A DNA stretch of 64,000 bases from positions 1,860,001 through 1,924,000 of the forward strand of contig CAJQUN010000021.1 in NCBI GenBank assembly GCA_907163345.1. Direction: 5' to 3'. The position numbers and the translations under genes are program-made. Origin of the DNA: Haberlea rhodopensis (Eukaryota > Streptophyta > Magnoliopsida > Lamiales > Gesneriaceae). Of the stretch, positions 57,842 through 64,000 are shown piece after piece; the stretch's first letter is position 1; each line of letters begins with the position of its first letter. The notes beneath the pieces are model-generated. The model did not search any database. It was not told where the DNA came from and saw nothing but the letters and a program-made list of their open reading frames with translations.

Positions 57842-58248
57842 AAGAAGCTACCCAAAAATTGAAAGATCCAGGGAGTTTTACTATTCCTTATATTATTGGT
57901 AGTTCTACATTCAATAAGGCATTGTATGATTTAGGTGCAACTATTAATTTAATGCATTTATCTGTTTTCAGGAGTTTAGGGCTTGGAGAAGTAAAGCCTA
58001 CCACAATCACATTGCAATTGGCGAATAGGTCTCTTACATATCCTAGATGGATAATTGAAGATGTGCTTGTTAAGGTGGACAAATTTATTTTCCCTCCAGA
58101 TTTTGTGGTTCTAGACATGGAGAAAGATGGAGATGTTCCATTAATTTTGGGGAGACCATACATAGCAACAGGCAGGGCACTTATCGATGTCCAAAGAGGA
58201 GAATTATCCTTGAGATTTGGAGGCGAAGAAGTCATGTTCAATATTTGA
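57842..58248 (+). pseudogene. Aspartic protease of element V
   Basis: It is in a different frame from gag; one A appears to be missing in the run near 57,855. The ORF reads KDPGSFTIP, then the active site LYDLGATINLMH, LTYPRWIIEDVLVKVDKF, PLILGRPYIATGRALIDVQRGEL and ends at TGA (58246-58248). The D-x-G motif is intact. The TGA lies where the minus-strand copy has a Phe codon (FNVFKAS), so it is a nonsense change inside the pro-pol polyprotein. Confidence 0.8.
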
Positions 58249-59550
58249 AAGGCTCTCAAGGAACCTGACGAGGTAAGTACTTGCAAGTTTTTGGATGTTA
58301 TTGACTCATGTGTACATAACTTTGAAGCAGGAACAATACCTGAGGATCCATTGGAGAATTGCATGGTCAACTCCATTATGCAATTAGATGCAAATGAATC
58401 TGATCTTTCTGAGCAAGTGGAAGCACTTAAGAGCTTGCATAAGGAGAACAACACTGCTGGAACAGAGGAAGATATACGAGATACATCAGTCAAAGAAGAT
58501 ACGAAGGCGAGCTCGGAATTGAAAGAACTACCTGCCCACCTTACTTATGCCTTCTTGGGTGAGAATTCGACATGCCCGGTAATTATATCCTCATCTCTTT
58601 GCTCTTTAGAGAAAGATAAATTATTACGTGTATTGAGGACATTTAAATCTGCTTTGGGTTGGTCGATTTCTGATATCAAGGGGATTAGCCCGTCTTTATG
58701 CATGCATAAAATACTTATGGAGGATTCTTTCGTTCCCTCCATTGATCATCAAAGGCGGTTGAATCCAGCAATGAAGGAGGTAGTAAAAGCAGAAGTGCTT
58801 AAATTGTTAAATGCTGGGATTATTAATGCTATTTCAGATAGTGCATGGGTCTCCCCAGTACAGGTTGTGCCAAAGAAAAGAGGGATGACAGTGGTAAGAA
58901 ATGAAAATAATGAGTTGATCTCAACTCGAACTGTGACGGGGTGGCGAGTTTGCATTGACTATAGGAAACTCAACAAGTCCACAAGGAAGGACCACTTCCC
59001 TCTTCTATTTATCGATCAGATGCTCGACAGGTTAGCCGGTTATTGATATTACTGTTTCTTAGATGGCTATTCAGGGTACAATCAAATTGCCATAGACCCC
59101 GAGGATCAAGAGAAGACAACATTTACTTGTACATATGGCACTTTTGCGTTTAGAAGAATGCCTTTTGGTTTATGCAACGCACCTGCTACCTTTCAACGGT
59201 GCATGATGGCAATATTTTCAAATATGGTGGAGGAGATCCTAGAAGTTTTCATGGACGACTTTTCAGTATTTGGTTCCTCTTTTGACCATTATTTGCATAA
59301 CCGATCTCTTGTGTTACAACGCTGCCAAGAAAAGAACCTCGTGTTAAATTGGGAGAAATGTAACTTTATGGTGCAAGAGGGTATTGTCCTTGGCCGTAAG
59401 GTGTCATCTCAAGGACTTGAAGTGGATCGAGTAAAAGTGGTTGCAATTGAGAAGCTTCCACCTCCGACAATGAGAAGGCTATTAGGAGCTTCCTTGGACA
59501 TGCCGGGTTTTATCGCCGTTTTATTAAAGATTTTTCTAAAATAGCTAAGC
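58249..59550 (+). pseudogene. Reverse transcriptase of element V (stop and frameshift)
   Basis: In one frame: an acidic linker, LLRVLRTFKSALGWSISDIKGI, SDSAWVSPVQVVPKKRG, GWRVCIDYRKLNKST, a TGA at 59044-59046 after RLAGY, then CFLDGYSGYNQIAI, FRRMPFGLCNAPATFQR, the catalytic VFMDDFSVFG, and NWEKCNFMVQEGIVLG. A frameshift near 59,470 throws SFLGHAGFYRRFIKDF into another frame. The catalytic Asp pair is present, but the gene cannot be read through. Confidence 0.85.
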
Positions 59551-59552
59551 CC

Positions 59553-60212
59553 TTGTGTAATTTGTTAGAAAAAGACTCACCTTTTGTCTTTGATGATTTG
59601 TGTTTGCAGGCATTTAACAGGCTAAAGAAAGCACTTATATCAGCACCGATTATCTTAGTGCCGGATTGGAAGGAGCCATTTGTTTTAATGTGTGATGCCA
59701 ACGACTATGCTGTGGGAGCAGTATTGGGGCAAAAGAGAGACAAGATTTTTAGGGCGATATACTATTCAAGTAGAACTCTTGATGGAGCCCAACAGAATTA
59801 CACGACCACCGAGAAAGAGATGCTAGCTGTGGTGTTTGCATTCGACAAGTTTAGAGCATATCTGATCGGGACAAAGGTCATAGTTTACCCAGATCACGCA
59901 GCTATTCGTTATCTTTTTGCGAAGAAGGATGCAAAACCCCGGTTGATTCGATGGATCATGTTGCTACAAGAGTTTGATTTCGAGATCTTGGATAAAAAGG
60001 GCAGTGAGAATCAAGTAGCAGATCACTTATCTCGTTTGGAGTTGGAGGATCAAATGGATCATGGAGTCATACAAGAGAACTTTCCTGATGAACATCTCTT
60101 TGAGGTAGGTACTAAAACCCCGTGGTTTGCTGATTTTGCTAACTATTTGTCTTGTGGTATATTGCCTCCAGACCTCACTTATCAGCAAAGGAAAAGTTCT
60201 TTCATGACGTGA
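59553..60212 (+). pseudogene. RNase H domain of element V
   Basis: The open stretch has LMCDANDYAVGAVLGQ, IYYSSRTLDGAQQNYTTTEKEMLAVVFAFDKF, YPDHAAIRYLFAKKDAKPRL and ENQVADHLSRLE. This is the retroelement RNase H order. The motif usually reading YTDH is YPDH here. The frame ends about 60 nt into the overlapping integrase frame. Confidence 0.82.
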
Positions 60213-61402
60213 AGAATTATTACTGGGATGAACCGTATGTATTCAGACGTTGTGCAGACCAAATTGTCAGGCGATGTGTAACTGAGGAGGAATCAAAAGA
60301 GATTCTAGAAAAGTGTCACTCAACACCTTATGGGGGACATTTTGGAGCATCAATGACGGCAACGAAAGTGCTTCAATCGGGTTTCTATTGGCCAGAGCTA
60401 CATCGAGACAGTTATACTTTGGTGAAGACGTGTGATCGTTGTCAACGCATTGGTAATATTTCCAAAAGCCATGAGATGCCGTTGACAAATATCTTGGAAA
60501 TAGAAATTTTCGATGTATGGGGTATTGATTTCTTGGGCCCCTTTCCACCATCTTGTGGGCAGTCATATATTTTGCTAGCAGTGGACTATGTTTCTAAGTG
60601 GGTTGAAGCGATTGCCACATCAACTAATGACGCTCATGTCGTGGTTAAGTTTGTACAAAAGAACATCTTTACAAGGTTTTGGCACTCCGAGATCGATTGC
60701 AAGTGATGAAGGGACCCACTTCTGTAACAAGATCTTCAGTGCTTTGATGACGAAATACACTGTGAGGCATAAGATTGCATTGGCTTATCATCCACGGACT
60801 AATGGCCAAGCTGAAATCTCTAACCGAGAAATTAAGCTAATTTTAGAAAAGACTGTCAACATCAACTGAAATGATTGGCCTCTGAAATTGGATGATGCAT
60901 TATGGGCATACCGAACTGCATTCAAAACTCCCATAGGGATGTCCCCATATCGTCTAGTCTTTGGGAAAGCATGCCACTTACCGGTAGAGTTGGAGCATCG
61001 GGCTTTCTAGGCCATAAAGAAGCTGAACTTTGATTTGAAGGCTGCTGGTGAGCAACGGTTGCTACAGCTCACTGAGATGGATGAGTTTCGCAATGAAGCG
61101 TATGAAAATGCTAAATTTACAAGGAGCAACCGAAGAATTGGTATGACAAGCAAATCGTGAGAAGAGAGTTCATTCCTGGTCAGAAAGTGCTTCTTTATAA
61201 TTCTCGTCTCCGACTATTTCCAGGAAAGTTGAAGTCACGATGGTTTGGGCCGTTCACTATTGAGAAAGTTACCCCATATGGAGCAATTGAACTGAAATGC
61301 GATGACGGTCACACATTTCAAGCAAATGGGCAGCGTTTGAAGCATTATTTTGGGGAAAAAGTAAGAGACGTGGACCAGGTTCATTTGAGCGAGCCTAAGT
61401 GA
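60152..61402 (+). pseudogene. Integrase of element V (two or more frameshifts)
   Basis: ORF 60,152-60,706 has the zinc finger (CHSTPYGGHFGASMTATK...CDRCQR), the first catalytic Asp (VWGIDFLGPF) and VDYVSKWVEAIATSTNDAHVV. It shifts near 60,690; ORF 60,588-60,869 then supplies IASDEGTHFCN (second Asp) and HPRTNGQAEISNRE (Glu), ending at a TGA. WAYRTAFKTPIGM and FGKACHLPVELEHRAF lie beyond it, followed by a TAG. A last shift near 61,115 leads to ORF 61,157-61,402 with SRLRLFPGKLKSRWFGPF and GQRLKHYFGE. DDE residues are all present but dispersed over frames. There is no chromodomain. Confidence 0.85.
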
Positions 61403-61447
61403 AGGAATGGCAGACTGTCGAGCTGAGGACTATAAACTAAGTGCTTT

Positions 61448-61463
61448 TTGGGAGGCAACCCAA
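61448..61463 (+). repeat. TTGGGAGGCAACCCAA hairpin (element V)
   Basis: A 5-bp stem with loop AGGCAA, 46 bp after the integrase stop. It has the same position and sequence as in W. Confidence 0.8.
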
Positions 61464-61510
61464 ATTCTGTATCCTTTGTTTTATTTTATTTTATATATAA
61501 AAAAAAAAAG

Positions 61511-61742
61511 AGGCGTATTTACGCCTGAAAAAATATTTTGTGATTTTGAAAGTCGTAGCACAGGCGTAATTACGCCTCTTTTTGGTGTAATTACGCCTGT
61601 CACATTTTCAGAAAATTAAAAAATGTCGTAGCGTAGGCGTAAATACCCCTGTTTTGACGTAGTTACTCCTACCATTTTTTAGAAAAAAATTAAAAGTCGA
61701 ACAGTAGGCGTAATTACGCCTCTCATGTGGCGTAATTACGCA
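61511..61742. repeat. GGCGTAATTACGCC palindromes between integrase and env-position ORF
   Basis: One lone site at 61,511 and three pairs starting about 61,562/61,583, 61,635/61,655 and 61,706/61,728 (spacings 21, 20 and 22 bp). They are the same motif as the array in this element's LTR, 480-710 bp before the ORF start at 62,222. Confidence 0.88.
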
Positions 61743-62221
61743 TCGCGTATTTTAAGCCTGCATTTGCATAACATTTTTCAGAATTTCTTCCTCCCCTTCA
61801 ACCCTAACTCACGCCTCTTCTCACCACCATCTCAATTCCCAATTTTTTTCTTCAATCTTTCTTAATTAAGCTATCCAATCTCTAAAGTCTATATTGTTTC
61901 GATTAATTGCAGGATTTTGGGAGTCCATTCGTGCAAGGAAGCAAGTTTAGGGGGTTGCAAAGAGGTGGTATTGCTTAGCCAACAAAATCGAATTTTTTTC
62001 ATCTAAGGTTGGGTAAGTATTATTCCTTAATGATTATTGAGATTTTGCAAGAAAAGATGGACATATTTTGTGGTATATAGATGTGTAGTTGAAGTGAATG
62101 TGATAATTCTTGTGAAGTTGAATTGGGGTGAGAATTTTTGTGAATTGTGGTATTGGAGTGTTGTTGTGGGGGTGCATTAGCCAAGTTGGGTTATTGTTGA
62201 GTTGGTTTATTGGAAGTATCT
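61743..62221 (+). promoter_or_regulatory. Leader of the env-position ORF, possible intron
   Basis: A pyrimidine-rich stretch (CTTCCTCCCCTTCAACCC, 61,787 on) is followed by TTAATTGCAGGATTTTG, which resembles a splice acceptor (AG near 61,913). GGGTAAGTATTATTCCTTAA resembles a donor (GT at 62,013). The remnant at 19,972-20,200 (minus) keeps a similar GAGGTATAATTCCTTAATC block. Splicing is inferred. Confidence 0.4.
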
Positions 62222-63376
62222 ATGGCTCCCAACAAGAAACCAAAGGGGAGCACTTCCAAAGTAAAAGAACCCGCCTCTTCATCGGGGTCGTTTGACGCCC
62301 AAAAATTCTGGAATGTGGATGCTGAGACCAATTATAAGACAGAATTAGCTCGGCCTTGGATTATCGAGCGTGGGTTTGACTTAGCTGAGCTCCGACACCC
62401 TATCATTCAAAATGTCATAGCTCGTGGGTGGGGGGAATTTATAAAAGAGCCAAATGATGATGTGCAACCGGTCGTAAGGGAATTCTATGCCAACATCTCC
62501 ATGCGCCATGAGGATTTTAAGGTCTTGGTTCATGGACATATGGTAGCGTTTGACCGCCACACGATCAATACACTTTTTTAGATACATGATGTGGATGATG
62601 ATGAGTACACTACCTTTGTCAATAGAACCATTGACTATAATGAAGTCATTTTGAGGTTGTGCGGCCCCAATGCCCGCTGGAGGATGAATCAAGACAAGTT
62701 TGTCAATTTTCAAGCATCGTCACTTAAAGCAATTGAGAAGTTATGGTTCTCCTTCATCAAGGCACGCCTTAAGCCGGCTCTGCATGCCACTGATGTCACC
62801 AAGGACAGAGCTTTGTTGCTACATGCTATTATGGCTGGGATGTCTATCGATTTGGGGCTTCTTCTCCAGTATTCTATCGAGTTTGCTTGCAGGGGGACAA
62901 CGACTTTGGGCTTCCCACACCCCATGCTCATTACCGATCTATGCTACTATGCGGGGGTGCGATGGGGCCCTGAAGAAGAGCGATTGAAAATTAAGAAGCC
63001 GATAATGTTGGCTAGACATGATCGAAGGCGACGCCCCCCATCTTCTAGCCAAGCCGGCGCCTCCAGTGGGCCACAACCGACTGAATCTGAACCACTCCCG
63101 GACCTTCACACTATTGTTCACCGACTCATAGATTTGGAGCAAAGTGTAGCGGCTCAAGCTAATCAATGGACTGATTTCCACCAAAGTCATGAGGCATACA
63201 TGAGGCGCCAAGAGGCGTTCCAGCAGCGCCAAGACACCTACATGAACTTTGTCGTGGACTTCACATCGGCCCTCGCTCAGGAGTTTCCTCATAGAGCATT
63301 TCCACAGCCGCCGACTTTCCAGCCATCACCATTTCCACACCCGCCCCACGACAATATGGATGACGATGACCAATGA
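62222..63376 (+). pseudogene. Env-position ORF of element V, putative plant transposon protein family
   Basis: The ATG at 62222 gives MAPNKKPKG, matching MAPKRKQ and MAPKKKSK starts in the other copies. Family motifs in order: PWIIERGFDL, ARGWGEFIKEP, QPVVREFYANI, a TAG at 62579-62581, DDDEYTTFVNR, LRLCGPNARWRM, LKAIEKLWFSFIKARLKP, TDVTKDRALLLHAIMAGMSIDLG and FPHPMLITDLCYYAGV. Then come a polar, Gln-rich region and an acidic DNMDDDDQ end. Only the TAG breaks the frame; without it the protein would be 384 codons. The family's function is unknown. Its conserved place after pol suggests an env-like or accessory role, but no membrane segment is obvious. Confidence 0.82.
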
Positions 63377-63423
63377 CGGTCATCGCTTAGGTATGTGCAT
63401 CTTTCTATTTCTTTCTTCATGTG

Positions 63424-63465
63424 TATGCATTGAGGACAATGCACATTTCTAAGTTTAGGGGGGTA
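63424..63465 (+). promoter_or_regulatory. Second polypurine-like tract of element V
   Basis: CATTGAGGACAATGCAC followed by TTTCTAAGTTTAGGGGGG. The same GGACAATG plus G-rich tract occurs after the ORF region in X (47,173-47,197), W (53,631-53,665), and, reversed, at 34,373-34,425, 23,035-23,060 and 19,150-19,182. It may prime plus-strand synthesis or serve RNA processing; function is inferred. Confidence 0.55.
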
Positions 63466-64000
63466 CTTTGAACTGTCTTAAACTACTTGGATTCCTGTTG
63501 TTTTTGTTTGTTTGTTCTCCTTATTTTGTTTGGTTTGTCTTGATTTAAAGTGTGTTTAGTTTTTAGTGTCATAAGTTGTATTACGAGTCAGTTGAGGCCA
63601 ATGACGAAAAATTGAGTTGACTTGTGGAAAATTTTAAAATTTTCATGTTTTCACGTTGCTCTTGAGTTCTCACATATTCATGCACTAGAGACCATGACCA
63701 TTTGATTAATCAATGATGATTTGAACGAACACAAAAATGATATAGGCGATTCTTGATAATTTGGGCCTTTATTCATCAATAGAAATTTGTCATAGTAGCC
63801 CCTTTGAGCTTAAGTATAAAAGAATGAGGATTGAATTGTTTGCAATATCTTTTAGAATCTCATTCAAATTTTTTTCTGATATTACCATGGTTTTCAGATG
63901 CAATCTGAGCATATTGGCCAAATCATATAAGTTATTTGTGAATTTAGAGTAGTATAAAATTTACTAAAGTAACATTTGAGGCGAAATACAGACATATGTG
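63466..64000 (+). other. 3' non-coding tail of element V
   Basis: No ORF. Sequence at 63,640-63,720 aligns with the minus-strand remnant at 18,900-19,010. The element continues past the window edge. Confidence 0.65.

Larger units (their letters stand above)
54547..64000 (+). mobile_element. Element V: near-complete Athila-like element, runs off the window
   Basis: Order: LTR, PBS, gag, protease, RT, RNase H, integrase, hairpin, palindromic spacer, env-position ORF, second polypurine-like tract, 3' non-coding tail. The 3' LTR must lie beyond 64,000. It inserted into W after CCAAG (54542-54546), the expected target duplication. Gag is intact; protease, RT, integrase and the last ORF have stops or frameshifts. 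Confidence 0.9.

Noticed and set aside
62700..62987. Second protein overlapping the env-position ORF of V
   Set aside because: It is a shadow of the conserved frame; only the frame with VTKDRALLLHAIMAG matches the family.

Overview
This window is nuclear DNA of a flowering plant, probably a eudicot. It is AT-rich, has GT-AG introns, and is filled with Ty3/gypsy LTR retrotransposons whose primer-binding sites match the 3' end of plant tRNA-Asp(GTC). The only host genes I can identify are early light-induced proteins (ELIPs), the photoprotective three-helix members of the LHC superfamily found in thylakoids. Expanded tandem ELIP arrays are a known feature of desiccation-tolerant (resurrection) plants. 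A resurrection plant is therefore an attractive source, but that is inference.

Region 1 (about 1-16,000) is an ELIP tandem array on the minus strand. Three complete three-exon genes (A 7,008-7,805; B 10,841-11,644; C 14,763-15,565; 191-193 aa) are about 3.8-3.9 kb apart. A fourth copy, D, is reduced to a promoter plus a broken first exon at 118-545. Spacers between copies share landmarks, so the duplicated unit included flanking DNA. The array has been invaded by a 2.1-kb solo LTR (574-2,657), a Tourist-like MITE (6,154-6,296), a probable hAT-like element (about 8,199-9,020) and an Athila-like LTR fragment (about 12,035-13,020).

Region 2 (about 16,000-54,546) is a nest of Athila-like elements in which target-site duplications allow the order of insertion to be read. 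It holds solo LTRs with duplications CTACT (16,887-18,357), GTATC (23,882-25,548), ATGAG (28,302-31,121) and TCATG (29,149-30,490). It also holds a 12.5-kb minus-strand element (31,690-44,166, duplication CATGA) arranged as LTR-internal-LTR-partial internal-partial LTR. The target of the last three insertions is one LTR whose pieces lie at 27,774-28,301, 31,127-31,689 and 44,172-44,571. Two plus-strand elements, X (44,572-49,371) and W (49,372-54,546), kept gag and protease remnants but lost reverse transcriptase and most or all of integrase.

Region 3 (54,547-64,000) is element V, nearly complete and running out of the window: LTR, PBS, an intact gag frame, protease, RT, RNase H, integrase, and a downstream ORF of the plant-transposon (env-position) type. 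Several stops and frameshifts break it after gag.

The most unusual structure is a set of palindromic site arrays in the LTRs. They are built from 14-bp palindromes with GGCG/CGCC arms and a family-specific core (ATCGAT or TAATTA). Sites come in pairs almost always 21-22 bp apart, about two helical turns. The same array type recurs just upstream of the env-position ORF in two different families, which suggests a shared control module for both LTR and downstream-ORF expression.
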